Source: an uncultured Roseiarcus sp.
Lineage (GTDB): Bacteria > Pseudomonadota > Alphaproteobacteria > Rhizobiales > Beijerinckiaceae
Direction: 5' to 3'
DNA: 41,825 nucleotides
Assembly: GCA_945957375.1 (NCBI GenBank)
Contig: CAMFKX010000010.1
Span: 1 to 41,825, forward strand
Each line of letters begins with the position of its first letter. Positions within the stretch are counted from its first letter, which is position 1. Of the stretch, positions 9,556-17,317 are shown piece after piece. The translations under genes and the position numbers were made by a program. Under the pieces are notes generated by a model. That model saw only the letters and a list, made by a program, of their open reading frames with translations. It ran no database searches and had not been told where the DNA came from.

Positions 9556-10320
9556 TCACCACAGGACCGGCAATCCCAGCATCGACGAGGCCGGGGCGGC
9601 CTTGTTCGACAGGACCGGCAGCCCTACCAACGACGAGGCCGGAGCCGCCTTGTTCGACAGGACCGGCAATCCCACCAACGACGAGGCCGGAGCCGCATTG
9701 TCCGACAGGAGCGGCAATCCCACCAACGACGAGACCGGGGCCGGATTGTCCGACAGGAGCGGCAATCCCAGGCTCGACGAGGCTGGCGCCGCCTTGTCCG
9801 ACAGGACCGGCAAGCCGAACAGCGCCGACAGCGGCGCCGGGATGCGCGAGATCGCGGCCGAGACCGTCGCGCCCGGCGCCTGCAGCGTCGGCACGTTCCA
9901 GAACGTTGCGAAGGGCGTCGGGTCCGAAGACCAAACCGGCAACCGCAACGCCGACGACAGCGGCGCGGACTCGTCGTAGCGAGCCCGGGGATAGACGGGT
10001 TCCGGGACGCCCGAGTCGACGGGATGATGCCGATCGAGCAGGACAGTGGCCTTGAGCCCGGAGCCGAACGGCGCGTGGACGGCCACAAAAGTGCTCCCCT
10101 GCGCCACCTTCTTCGCGTACTCGACCGCGTGACGTTTCAGAATGTAACCGCGCGTGAGCGTGTCGACGATCGCGTCGACCTGCGCCGGGTCGCCGGCCGC
10201 GGCGGCGGGGGAGCCGACAACCAGGATCTCCTCGGGTCCGAATCCGTGCTTCGCAAGATCGCCGACGGCCGCGTCCGCGTCGGCCCTGGTTGCGTACATG
10301 CGGGTGATCGTATTTGCCAT
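9556..10320 (-). CDS. General-stress (YflT-like) domain protein with C-terminal 16-residue repeats
   Basis: 254 residues from the ATG at 10320 (MANTITRMYATRADADAA); an upstream in-frame ATG at 10386 overlaps pucC and is less likely. The first ~100 residues resemble the small YflT/general-stress domain (periodic hydrophobics, DLAKHGFGPEEILVVG). After a Pro-rich linker, residues 168-254 are five full tandem copies of a 16-residue unit of the form xGLPVLSxxAAPASSx and a partial sixth, ending in LPVLW. A more degenerate copy lies near residue 122. It follows pucC by 62 bp on the same strand and could be co-transcribed with the LH2 genes. Function unknown. Confidence 0.68.
   Translation of the reverse strand: MANTITRMYATRADADAAVGDLAKHGFGPEEILVVGSPAAAAGDPAQVDAIVDTLTRGYILKRHAVEYAKKVAQGSTFVAVHAPFGSGLKATVLLDRHHPVDSGVPEPVYPRARYDESAPLSSALRLPVWSSDPTPFATFWNVPTLQAPGATVSAAISRIPAPLSALFGLPVLSDKAAPASSSLGLPLLSDNPAPVSSLVGLPLLSDNAAPASSLVGLPVLSNKAAPASSLVGLPVLSNKAAPASSMLGLPVLW
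9559..9819. repeat. Coding tandem repeat, 48-bp unit, about 5.4 copies
   Basis: Direct repeats of 48 bp with a shared core GACAGGACCGGCAATCCCA on the plus strand. Each copy encodes 16 residues of the adjacent minus-strand gene. Copies near 9600-9760 are nearly identical, while those at the 9820 end have diverged. The array ends at the gene's stop codon, within a copy. Because copies are contiguous with no spacers, this is a protein repeat and not a CRISPR array. Confidence 0.9.
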
Positions 10321-10382
10321 GATGCCCTGCTCAAGTTTGGCCGGTCGTTGACGATTCGCGGCCTGCTTCTTCGTTGGACTTT

Positions 10383-11777
10383 TCACGCATAGGCTTGCGC
10401 GCGTCGAATGAGCGGCGACATCAAGATCAGCGTCGCCAGCAGCATCACGATCTCGATTGCGTAGACAAAATCATAGGCGCTCGCGGCGCCATATGCGGTC
10501 GCCGAGGCGTAGCCCGCGAACGCGTCGCGAAGGATGCCGCCGAGCGCGATCGCAATGCCCGCAGCCGACGCCTGCACCGCGCCCCACGCGCCCAGCGCGA
10601 GGCCCGTTTGACCCTGCGGCGCAAGGTTCATGGTCGCCGTCAAGGTCCCGTGCCCGAACAGGCCGGCCCCGAATCCGATCAGCAGCGTGCCCAGCCCGAA
10701 CATCCACTGAGACATCATCGGAGCCGACAGAATCACCAGGCTGAAGGCCGGGACGCCGACCAGCGCGCCGAAACTCGCCATTCGGAACGGATCCGCTCCT
10801 CGGCTGAGAACGCGTGACGCCAGCCAGAATCCAAACAGTCCGCCGACCGCCAGCGCAGCGGTGAGCTTCGTGGTGTCGCCGACCGCGAGCCGCAGGACCT
10901 GCCCGCCATAGGGTTCGAGCAAAACGTCCTCCATGCTGAACGCCATGGTCCCGACGCCCACGGCGGCGAGACGCCGGATCACGCGATCACCCCGGGTGAA
11001 GCTCTCCCAGGACGCGGCAAAGCTCGGCTCCTGCTGCCGCGCCGGCGTCTTGCGGGCCTGACCCCGCGTTTCCTGCTTCCAGAGCGAAACCGTATTCAAG
11101 ACGATCGTCGCGACCGCTGCGCCCTGGATCACCTGCACGAGGCGGCCCGGCGTGAAGTCGGCGAGAAAGGCGCCGAACCCCAGGGCGCTGACAATCATGC
11201 CCAACAGCAGCATGACATACATCAGGCCGACGACTTTGGGCTGGGATTCGACAGGGGCCAGGTCGGTCGCCAGGGCCAGTCCGACGGTCTGAACCGTGTG
11301 AAGCCCTGCGCCGACCAACAGGAACGCCACCGCGGCGCCGAGATAGCCGATCCACACCGGCGCATGCACGGCGTCGCCCTGCCGCGCGAGAACCAACAGG
11401 GCAAACGGCATCAGCGCCAGGCCGCCGAACTGGACCATGGTGCCGCGATAGATGAAGGGCACGCGCTTCCAGCCGAGAGCAGACGTGTGCATGTCGGAGC
11501 GGAATCCGATCAGCGCGCGAAACGGCGCAAAAATCAGGGGGAGCGAGATCATGACGCCGACGAGCGACGCTGGCACGTTCAGTTCGACGATCATGACCCT
11601 GTTCAGGGTGCCGATCAGCAGAACCAGCGCCATGCCGACCGTGAACTGGAACAGCGACAGCCGGAGAAGACGGGAAAGCGGCAGATCGGGAGTCGCAGCG
11701 TCGGCGAACGGCAGAAAGCGGGGTCCGAGACCGACCCAGATGTTCACCGCTCTTTGACTGAGACTGAAATGGTTCAT
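10383..11777 (-). CDS. pucC: PucC-type LH2 assembly protein (BCH2/LhaA MFS family)
   Basis: Polytopic inner-membrane protein, ~464 residues and about 12 hydrophobic spans, needed for LH2 antenna assembly in purple bacteria. Family hallmarks: LGPRFLPFADAATPDLP (~15-31), GTLNRVMIVELNVP, APFRALIGFRSD, VGAGLHTVQTVGLALATDLAP, MEDVLLEPYGGQVL and FGHGTLTATMNLAP. I chose the ATG at 11777 (MNHFSLSQ); the frame opens earlier at 11828 without family similarity. Position downstream of pucBA favours PucC over LhaA. The paralogue at 18734-20176 is the LhaA. It lies 231 bp beyond pucA, behind a strong stem-loop. Confidence 0.93.
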   Translation of the reverse strand: MNHFSLSQRAVNIWVGLGPRFLPFADAATPDLPLSRLLRLSLFQFTVGMALVLLIGTLNRVMIVELNVPASLVGVMISLPLIFAPFRALIGFRSDMHTSALGWKRVPFIYRGTMVQFGGLALMPFALLVLARQGDAVHAPVWIGYLGAAVAFLLVGAGLHTVQTVGLALATDLAPVESQPKVVGLMYVMLLLGMIVSALGFGAFLADFTPGRLVQVIQGAAVATIVLNTVSLWKQETRGQARKTPARQQEPSFAASWESFTRGDRVIRRLAAVGVGTMAFSMEDVLLEPYGGQVLRLAVGDTTKLTAALAVGGLFGFWLASRVLSRGADPFRMASFGALVGVPAFSLVILSAPMMSQWMFGLGTLLIGFGAGLFGHGTLTATMNLAPQGQTGLALGAWGAVQASAAGIAIALGGILRDAFAGYASATAYGAASAYDFVYAIEIVMLLATLILMSPLIRRAQAYA

Positions 11778-11958
11778 CTGCAGCTCATGCGTCGCGCATT
11801 TCGCAGCGCCAGCCGCACCATCGACCACGGAATCTCGGCTTTCCGCGTTGCGCGCTTGATTTCGACTTTCGCATCAGGGATGCCACGCCCCTGCGCATTT
11901 TCGGTTCGTCTTTCCGTCGTTCTCGGGTGGCGGACCGGCTGGAACGACGCAGGAGCGC

Positions 11959-11996
11959 CGCCGGCGAAGAACGCGCTCCTGGGCGCTTCGCCGGCG
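11959..11996 (-). promoter_or_regulatory. Intercistronic stem-loop after pucA
   Basis: Perfect 11-bp inverted repeat (11959-11969 with 11986-11996; arms CGCCGGCGAAG-type) with a 16-nt loop that can add a further 3 bp. It begins 13 nt beyond the pucA stop codon. No T-run follows on the transcribed strand, so it is not a classical terminator. In other purple bacteria a stem-loop here protects the abundant pucBA mRNA and lowers pucC expression; the same role is inferred. Confidence 0.7.
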
Positions 11997-12008
11997 AACG
12001 CAGCTTGG

Positions 12009-12335
12009 TTAGTTCTTGGGAGACGGGATCGAGGCGTCTCCAACCGTCACCGGATTCGGCGTCACGGTGACGACGAACGCTGCCTCAGCCTTGCCATTCG
12101 TGGCGGCCGGGGCGACGCTGACCGAGTAGCCAGTCGTCGTCTGGAGGGCCGAGACGGCCGTCGACGACGTGTCCATCGCCACCTTCTTGTGCGCGCCTTC
12201 CCAATAGCCGGCCATCCACGTGGTATGCGACAGGATCGCATAATGGACAACCAGCGAGGTAACGGCCGCGCCGCCAATCAGCAGCGGAAGACCAACCGTC
12301 GGCTTGACAACGGTCCAAATTCTACCTTGGTTCAT
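12009..12335 (-). CDS. pucA: LH2 antenna alpha polypeptide with long C-terminal extension
   Basis: Membrane peptide that, with PucB, binds bacteriochlorophyll and carotenoid in the peripheral antenna. Residues 1-52 match LH2 alpha of Rhodoblastus acidophilus: [12 protein letters not shown] at the cytoplasmic end, a single helix with His31 as the B850 ligand, then SHTTW. Tyr44-Trp45 in MAGYWEG are the residues associated with the 850-nm form. Normal LH2 alpha has ~53 residues, whereas this one has 108. The extra ~55 residues ([13 protein letters not shown]... to PSPKN) are Ser/Thr/Val/Ala-rich, lack Cys, and would lie in the periplasm. The frame is intact with no sign of frameshift. pucB is 13 bp upstream. 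Confidence 0.93.
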   Translation of the reverse strand: MNQGRIWTVVKPTVGLPLLIGGAAVTSLVVHYAILSHTTWMAGYWEGAHKKVAMDTSSTAVSALQTTTGYSVSVAPAATNGKAEAAFVVTVTPNPVTVGDASIPSPKN

Positions 12336-12348
12336 AACCTAGCTCCTC

Positions 12349-12504
12349 TCAGTGCAGCCACGGCGAATAAACAAACGCCAGCAAGTGCGCGAAGAGTGCG
12401 ATGACGAAGAATACACGCGCTCCGTCGATGACGTGCTTGTGCAGTTCTTCAGACTCCGCAATCGTCAGACCGGTTGGCCAGACTCTGTTCGGATCGTCGA
12501 CCAT
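12349..12504 (-). CDS. pucB: LH2 antenna beta polypeptide
   Basis: 51-residue light-harvesting 2 beta peptide starting [20 protein letters not shown]. The hallmark [13 protein letters not shown] (residues 20-32) carries His22 and Arg30, equivalent to the B800-pocket residues. The membrane helix includes His40 (ALFAHLLAF), the B850 ligand, and the peptide ends SPWLH. It is short, so easily missed by ORF filters. GAGAGGAGCTAG-type sequence between its stop and pucA supplies the pucA ribosome-binding site. It is the first gene of the puc operon, ~225 nt downstream of the predicted promoter. Confidence 0.95.
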   Translation of the reverse strand: MVDDPNRVWPTGLTIAESEELHKHVIDGARVFFVIALFAHLLAFVYSPWLH

Positions 12505-12731
12505 ATACAGCTCTCCTTCCACAGATTAACCGCTTTGCGCGGAGCTCGCGCGCTGCGTTCTCCCGGCATCGGAGCGTCGACGGTTGCCACGCCATCGCCT
12601 GCCCCGAAACCAAGTCTGCAAGAGCGCCCCGTCGTCGAGCCCGGAGAAAGGACTTCGGTCACTGTCGCCAGGGTCCCGAACGCGCTCCAGGGAATTTCGG
12701 GGCCTGGAGCTCACGACGCGCACTATCTCTA

Positions 12732-12775
12732 TGTCACTTTAAGTTGACAACTTAGGCTGTCAATAGACAAGGACC
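12732..12775 (-). promoter_or_regulatory. puc promoter with paired PpsR/CrtJ-type sites
   Basis: A perfect PpsR palindrome, TGTCACTTTAAGTTGACA (TGT-N12-ACA), occupies 12732-12749. A weaker one (TGT-N12-ACC) at 12758-12775 lies 8 bp away, the spacing known for cooperative CrtJ/PpsR binding. Reading towards pucB, TTGACA (12763-12758) and TAAAGT (12741-12736) with a 16-bp spacer form a sigma-70-like promoter whose -35 and -10 boxes each lie in a PpsR site. Repression of LH2 in oxygen is the expected outcome. Confidence 0.72.
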
Positions 12776-12898
12776 ATTGTTGCGATGTTTTGTCGCACAG
12801 TCAGAAAGGACCTCAACCCGATTTAGGCCACAAATCTGGCTGTTCACATTCATTGCCTGTCATCCTACTCGAACGCATGATCTCGATTCCGACTCGCA

Positions 12899-12920
12899 AC
12901 GCGATTTACGGTAATCGCGT
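12899..12920. repeat. Perfect 8-bp palindrome between hemA and puc
   Basis: ACGCGATT (12899-12906) and AATCGCGT (12913-12920) form a perfect inverted repeat with a 6-nt centre. It lies ~90 bp beyond the hemA stop and ~400 bp before pucB. With no T-run on either side it is not a standard terminator. It could be a protein site or an mRNA 3'-end stabiliser for the long bch-puh-hemA transcript. Confidence 0.45.
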
Positions 12921-13011
12921 CGCGAATCGTGCGTTATTACAACAGATCGATACTGCGTTACGGCTTTCTATAGCCTTTTGGCCTACCTCATTTCAGCGTT
13001 TACCGTAGCCG

Positions 13012-14322
13012 TTACTCGGCCGCTTTCTTCATCTCAGGGTAGACGCAGTCGTTCACTGGCTGACGGCGCCGCAACGGCAGGATGCGCGCCGTCGTGAATG
13101 GCAAGTCCAGCGTCTTCCAGACGTCGACGAGAGCCTCGACCAGATACGAGACGTGCGCCTCGGTGTGGCGCGGCGTAGGCGTGATTCGCAGCCGCTCGGT
13201 TCCAATCGCCACGGTCGGATAGTTGATCGGCTGGATGTAGATGTCGTGCCGGCGCATCAAGAGGTCGCTCGCGGCCTTGCAGCGCTCGGCGTCGCCGACC
13301 ATCACCGGCACGATGTGCGACGGGTTCTCCCGCACCGGAATGCCGGCGGCCTGGAGCGCGTGCTTGGTCACCGAAGCCATGTATTGATGACCGTCGCGCT
13401 CGACGTTCGACTCCTTGAGGTGGCGGATGGCCGCGCACGCGCCGGCGACGACCATCGGCGGCAGGGTCGTGGTGAAGATGAACTGGGGCGCGTAGCTGCG
13501 CACGGCGTCGACGATGACCGCATCTGCGGCGATGTAGCCGCCGAGCGAGCCGAAGCCCTTGGCGAGCGTGCCCTCGATGACGTCGATGCGATGCGCGAGC
13601 CCCTCGCGCTCGGAAATTCCGCCGCCGTGCGCGCCATACATGCCGACCGCGTGCACTTCGTCGATGTAGGTCATGGCGTTGTAGCGTTCGGCCAGGTCGA
13701 CGATCTTCTCGATCGGCGCGATGTCGCCGTCCATCGAGTAGAGGCTCTCGAACACGACGAGCTTGGCGCGGTCCGGACCGGCGGCCTTGAGGAGCTCTTC
13801 GAGATGATCGACGTCATTGTGGCGCCAGACCTTCTTTTCGCAGCCGGAGCGAAGGACGCCCTCGATCATCGAATTGTGGTTGAGCGCGTCCGAGAGGATC
13901 AGGCAGTTCGGCAGCAGGGACGCGATGATCGAAATGCCGGCGAGGTTCGAGATCCATCCGGAGGTAAAGACGAGCGCGCTTTCCTTGCCGTGAAGGTCGG
14001 CGAGCTCCCCCTCGAGTTCGACGATTCGATGATGCGTGCCGGAGATGTTGCGCGTGCCGCCGGCGCCCGCGCCATGCCGGTCGGCCGCGGCGGTGGCTGC
14101 GGCGCGGACCTTCGGATGGCCGCCCATGCCGAGATAGTCGTTCGAGCACCAGATCGTCACGTCGCGCGGCTTTTCGTCTCCGCCCGGCCGCCAGAGCGCG
14201 GTCGGAAACCGCTGGGCGTCGCGCTCGAGGTCGATAAAGACACGGTATCGGCGCTCGTCCTTCAGGCGCTGAACGGCTTTCGTGAACGGGGCGTTCCGCT
14301 CGTTCTTGTTGTTCATCGACAT
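13012..14322 (-). CDS. hemA: 5-aminolevulinate synthase
   Basis: PLP enzyme condensing glycine with succinyl-CoA to ALA, the first committed precursor of haem and bacteriochlorophyll (C4/Shemin pathway). 436 residues. The N-terminal domain has [17 protein letters not shown]. The glycine-rich [10 protein letters not shown] is near 89-98, [12 protein letters not shown] near 219-230, and the Schiff-base Lys255 lies in [14 protein letters not shown]. An excellent ribosome-binding site (GGAGGT) precedes the ATG. It is 21 bp downstream of puhE, the last gene of the bch-puh run. The C-terminal tail [19 protein letters not shown] is slightly longer than the core fold. No PpsR site is visible immediately upstream, so it probably relies on upstream promoters. 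Confidence 0.96.
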   Translation of the reverse strand: MSMNNKNERNAPFTKAVQRLKDERRYRVFIDLERDAQRFPTALWRPGGDEKPRDVTIWCSNDYLGMGGHPKVRAAATAAADRHGAGAGGTRNISGTHHRIVELEGELADLHGKESALVFTSGWISNLAGISIIASLLPNCLILSDALNHNSMIEGVLRSGCEKKVWRHNDVDHLEELLKAAGPDRAKLVVFESLYSMDGDIAPIEKIVDLAERYNAMTYIDEVHAVGMYGAHGGGISEREGLAHRIDVIEGTLAKGFGSLGGYIAADAVIVDAVRSYAPQFIFTTTLPPMVVAGACAAIRHLKESNVERDGHQYMASVTKHALQAAGIPVRENPSHIVPVMVGDAERCKAASDLLMRRHDIYIQPINYPTVAIGTERLRITPTPRHTEAHVSYLVEALVDVWKTLDLPFTTARILPLRRRQPVNDCVYPEMKKAAE

Positions 14323-14343
14323 AAATAACCTCCGTCCCTTCGC

Positions 14344-15468
14344 TCACGCGGCCGCGGCGCATCCGTCAAAAGCAGCTTTGAGCCGCGCGCGGTCGAATTC
14401 CTGTCCCCTTGCGATCACGATCGGCGTCTTCAGCCGTCGCGGGGCGAACGCGGCCATGCGCGCCCGACCGCCTCGCAGTTCGAAGCAAACCCAGTCCGCT
14501 TCCGTGCGGACCAGCCCATGGACGCAGTCGACCGCGCCGAAGCGCCCGGCCGCGATCGCGTCCAGCAGGCGCTCGATGTTGCCGGCGTCGCAAACCAGCG
14601 GCGGGTCGGCGCGGAAGGCGTCGTCGAGAGTGAAGCCAAGGCCGGCGCGGCTGGCCGGATCGTGCGCGCCCGAGAGCGCACGCTCGACCCGGAATGCGGT
14701 CGCGCCGTCGGCCGACTTGCGCCGGAACGCGCGCCACAAGGCGTTTCCGTCGACCGGGACCACCAGAAACCAGTGCTCGACGACGGCGAGCGCCGTCAGC
14801 GACCCCAGCATGGCGAGGCCGGCGATCTCGAATCCGCTCGCCCCGGCGCGCGCGGCGCCGAGGAAGAGCAACGCCGAGGCTACCGTCCCCGCGGTCACGG
14901 AAACCGGAAAGAGGGCGTTCATCGGCTTGCGGGCCATGAAGCTCGTGAGGAACGACAGGTGGCCCGGCAGCATCTCGGCGCCCAGATTGGGAACGCCGAG
15001 GAACAGGTTGAGCTTGGCGCTCGCGTGCATCACCCAGAGGATCACATAGGTCCAGAGCGCGATTCGGTTCGGCTGATCGTAGGTCAGGCCGAAGAGCGCG
15101 ATCGCGCCCAGGAGCGCCGCAACCTCGTGATAGACGCTGGCGCCGAGCGCCTGGACAAAGCGCGAGGGGATGCTCGACCCCGGCGCGCAGGCGCTCTTGT
15201 TCGGTCCGGCGAGGAAGCCGGTATAGAACGCCAGCAACTGCCAGCCCCAGACCACGAGACCGCCGGCGAAGGCGACATAGGCCGACTGCGGGGTGGTCTC
15301 GCCCGCGCTGGCGGCGATGAACCACAGCGCGAAAACCAGAAGCCCGCTCGCGCCGAACATCGTTCCGCGGTAGGTCCGGCGGTCCTGGCTGTCGAGCAGC
15401 AGGATCAAGCCGGTCGAGCTCCACCAGAGCGCGACAGTCGCGAAGAACGGGACGGCGTAGGGGCACAT
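14344..15468 (-). CDS. puhE: PuhE (DUF3623) photosynthetic assembly protein with C-terminal extension
   Basis: Polytopic membrane protein encoded beside acsF in most proteobacterial photosynthesis clusters and linked to reaction-centre/LH1 assembly or pigment supply. Residues ~1-250 match the family: FFATVALWWSSTGLILLLDS, FYTGFLAGPN, VYHEVAALLGAIALF, MHASAKLNLFLGVPN, MLPGHLSFLTSF and HWFLVVPVDGNALWRAF. Usual length is ~255-290. This protein has 374 residues because of a ~125-residue soluble tail (from about 14721 down to 14344) that I cannot assign. I chose the ATG at 15468, 8 bp after the acsF stop; a GTG at 15483 overlapping acsF is the alternative. Confidence 0.9.
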   Translation of the reverse strand: MCPYAVPFFATVALWWSSTGLILLLDSQDRRTYRGTMFGASGLLVFALWFIAASAGETTPQSAYVAFAGGLVVWGWQLLAFYTGFLAGPNKSACAPGSSIPSRFVQALGASVYHEVAALLGAIALFGLTYDQPNRIALWTYVILWVMHASAKLNLFLGVPNLGAEMLPGHLSFLTSFMARKPMNALFPVSVTAGTVASALLFLGAARAGASGFEIAGLAMLGSLTALAVVEHWFLVVPVDGNALWRAFRRKSADGATAFRVERALSGAHDPASRAGLGFTLDDAFRADPPLVCDAGNIERLLDAIAAGRFGAVDCVHGLVRTEADWVCFELRGGRARMAAFAPRRLKTPIVIARGQEFDRARLKAAFDGCAAAA

Positions 15469-15476
15469 GGCGTCTG

Positions 15477-16541
15477 TCACCACGCCGGCGCGAGCCGGAT
15501 ACTCGCAGGCAGCGCGTTGCTCCGGGCCGGCAACAGGTAGAGGCGGGCGAAGGTGAGCGCCGCGGCGCCCGACAGCGCGAGCTTCTTGAGCTTGCCGCCC
15601 ACTCCGCCCTGCGCCTGCGCGTCCTCGATCGCGCGCGAGAGCGCATAAAGCTTCTCGAGACCCTGGCGGAAGCGGGGATTGTCGACGTCCAGCGTGATCG
15701 GGAAGGTCTGGCGCGAAATCTCGGTGGTCAGGTGGAAGACCGCGAAATCATAATCGGTCGGGTCCATTCCAATCGCCTGATGGAACGCCGGACGGCAATG
15801 ATCGCGCACGTACATCGTCGCGAACACGGCCAGGAGGAAGAACTTGATCCAGTAGACGTTGAGGCCTGAAATCAGTTTCGGGTTGGCGCGCATCAGAAGC
15901 GCGAACGCCTCGCCGTGCCGGAACTCGTCATTGCACCACCGCTCGAACCACTTGAAGATCGGATGGAAACGCCGATCGGGATGGCGCTCGAGCTGGCGGA
16001 AGATCGTGATGTAGCGCGCATAGCCGATCTTCTCGGACAGGTAGGTCGCGTAGAAGATGAACTTCGGCCGGAAGTAGGTGTACTTCTTCGCCTTGGTGAG
16101 AAACCCGAGGTCGACGCCGATTCCGAAGTCCTTGAGCGTGTCGTTGATGAAGGCCGCGTGGCGCGCCTCGTCCCGGCTCATGAGGCTGAACAGCTCCTTC
16201 ATGTCCTTGTTCTTGGCGCGCTTCTTCATCTCGGCGTAAAGCACGCAGCCCGAGAACTCGGCGGTGATCGAGCTCACCAGAAAGTCGCGGAACTCCTTGG
16301 CGAGCTCGGGCGGCAGGTTCGAGAAGTCGAGGTCGAACTCGTCCGAGCGACGGAAATGCCGCTTGTTCGGATCGGACTTCATTTCGGCGATGAGCTGGTC
16401 CCACTCCGCGCGGACGGGTTCGACGTTGGTCCGGTCGAGTTCCGCAAAATCGGTCGTATAGAACCGCGGGCTCAGGAGCGTGCTTTCCTGCGCGGCGCGG
16501 GTCGCGTCGAACTTCGTCTCGGTGTCGGGGGAAGCGCTCAC
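15477..16541 (-). CDS. acsF: Aerobic Mg-protoporphyrin IX monomethyl ester cyclase
   Basis: O2-dependent diiron enzyme forming the isocyclic ring E of chlorophylls. 354 residues, normal for the family. Diiron ligands are visible in [15 protein letters not shown] (Glu95), [11 protein letters not shown] (Glu125/His128) and [12 protein letters not shown] (Glu206/His209). Its start overlaps the preceding 101-aa ORF by 4 bp, so the two are translationally coupled. Its presence shows that ring closure can run with oxygen. The anaerobic BchE is not in this window. Confidence 0.96.
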   Translation of the reverse strand: MSASPDTETKFDATRAAQESTLLSPRFYTTDFAELDRTNVEPVRAEWDQLIAEMKSDPNKRHFRRSDEFDLDFSNLPPELAKEFRDFLVSSITAEFSGCVLYAEMKKRAKNKDMKELFSLMSRDEARHAAFINDTLKDFGIGVDLGFLTKAKKYTYFRPKFIFYATYLSEKIGYARYITIFRQLERHPDRRFHPIFKWFERWCNDEFRHGEAFALLMRANPKLISGLNVYWIKFFLLAVFATMYVRDHCRPAFHQAIGMDPTDYDFAVFHLTTEISRQTFPITLDVDNPRFRQGLEKLYALSRAIEDAQAQGGVGGKLKKLALSGAAALTFARLYLLPARSNALPASIRLAPAW

Positions 16542-16843
16542 AATTTCCTCCTGTCGGTGAAGCTGACGTCATAAAGTTCGCCGAGTTCGAAATTGCCGGC
16601 GATGCGCGTCCAGATGCGTTCCGGGAGACCGGCCCGGGTGATCGTCGCCATGCGCCGGACGACGATCCGCTCGCCGCGGGGCGCGTCGGTCGGCGGGTCG
16701 CGCACCAGCACCTCGTCGCCGGGGCGAATGTCGAAGTCGCCGTCGATGACGACATGGGCTTCGAGCGTTTCGGCGGAGCGCTCGAGCTCCACCGTGCACG
16801 GGGCTTCGAAGGTCTGTCTTCGGATAGGGGCGAGAAAGGTCAT
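16538..16843 (-). CDS. Conserved-position photosynthesis-cluster protein between puhC and acsF
   Basis: 101 residues, soluble, no signal peptide or membrane span. The pattern [42 protein letters not shown] looks like a small beta-barrel domain, and the C-terminus [15 protein letters not shown] is distinctive. ORFs of similar size occupy the same slot between puhC and acsF in related phototrophs, which argues for a role in reaction-centre assembly or cyclase function. I do not know a demonstrated function. It overlaps both neighbours by 4 bp (ATGA junctions), so its translation is tied to both. Confidence 0.82.
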   Translation of the reverse strand: MTFLAPIRRQTFEAPCTVELERSAETLEAHVVIDGDFDIRPGDEVLVRDPPTDAPRGERIVVRRMATITRAGLPERIWTRIAGNFELGELYDVSFTDRRKL

Positions 16844-17307
16844 CGGACCGCTCCGGAGGCCTGGAACAGCTTGGCGAAGGCGACGCCGTTGGTTTCGCCG
16901 AAGGCTTCGAGCGCGACCCGCCGGCCGGTCGCGGAATCGTCGAGGGACATGCGGCCGTCGTTCCAGAAGGTCAGGACGAACGGGGTCTCGTCGCCGAGTC
17001 CGGAGCGCCGCCGTTCGCGCACGAGCCCGCGCAGCGTCGCCCGCATGAACCCGTTCGTCTCGGGAGCGATGCGATAGATCACCGCGCCGTCGTTGGCGCG
17101 CCGCACGATGACGGCGCCGTCGGGCTGATCGTCGAAGCGCAGCGTCAGCCGCTGGACCGCCTCGGCGGTTGGCGGGGCGGCGCGTCCGACGCCGGACAGC
17201 CTTGCGGCCAGGGAGCCCGAGATCGTGATCGCAACCAGAACGGCGGCGAAGACGAGAACCGCCCTCGGCATTCCCTGGGTCGTTCGCTTGACGGCAAGAC
17301 TGGTCAT
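16840..17307 (-). CDS. puhC: Photosynthetic complex assembly protein PuhC
   Basis: 155-residue membrane-anchored protein. One N-terminal span (MPRAVLVFAAVLVAITISGSLAA) is followed by a periplasmic domain with LTLRFDDQPDGAVIVR, ETNGFMRATLRGLVRERR, FVLTFWNDGRMSLDD and a C-terminal VAFAKLF. These are typical of PuhC, which supports LH1-reaction-centre core assembly. It overlaps the next ORF by 4 bp and follows puhB by 10 bp. Confidence 0.92.
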   Translation of the reverse strand: MTSLAVKRTTQGMPRAVLVFAAVLVAITISGSLAARLSGVGRAAPPTAEAVQRLTLRFDDQPDGAVIVRRANDGAVIYRIAPETNGFMRATLRGLVRERRRSGLGDETPFVLTFWNDGRMSLDDSATGRRVALEAFGETNGVAFAKLFQASGAVR

Positions 17308-17317
17308 CTTCAGCCCC

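Larger units (their letters stand above)
12505..13011. other. 507-bp non-coding region: puc regulatory region and hemA 3' flank
   Basis: Less GC-rich than its surroundings and without a convincing ORF. It contains the puc promoter with PpsR-type sites, a ~225-nt pucB leader, and a perfect palindrome at 12899-12920. Next to the promoter, TGCGA-N7-TCGCA (near 12781-12797) forms an additional inverted repeat that could bind another regulator; its identity is unknown. Confidence 0.7.

Noticed and set aside
9559-9819. Regular repeats that might be a CRISPR array
   Set aside because: Copies are contiguous 48-bp units without spacers, in frame within a minus-strand protein. No cas genes are present.
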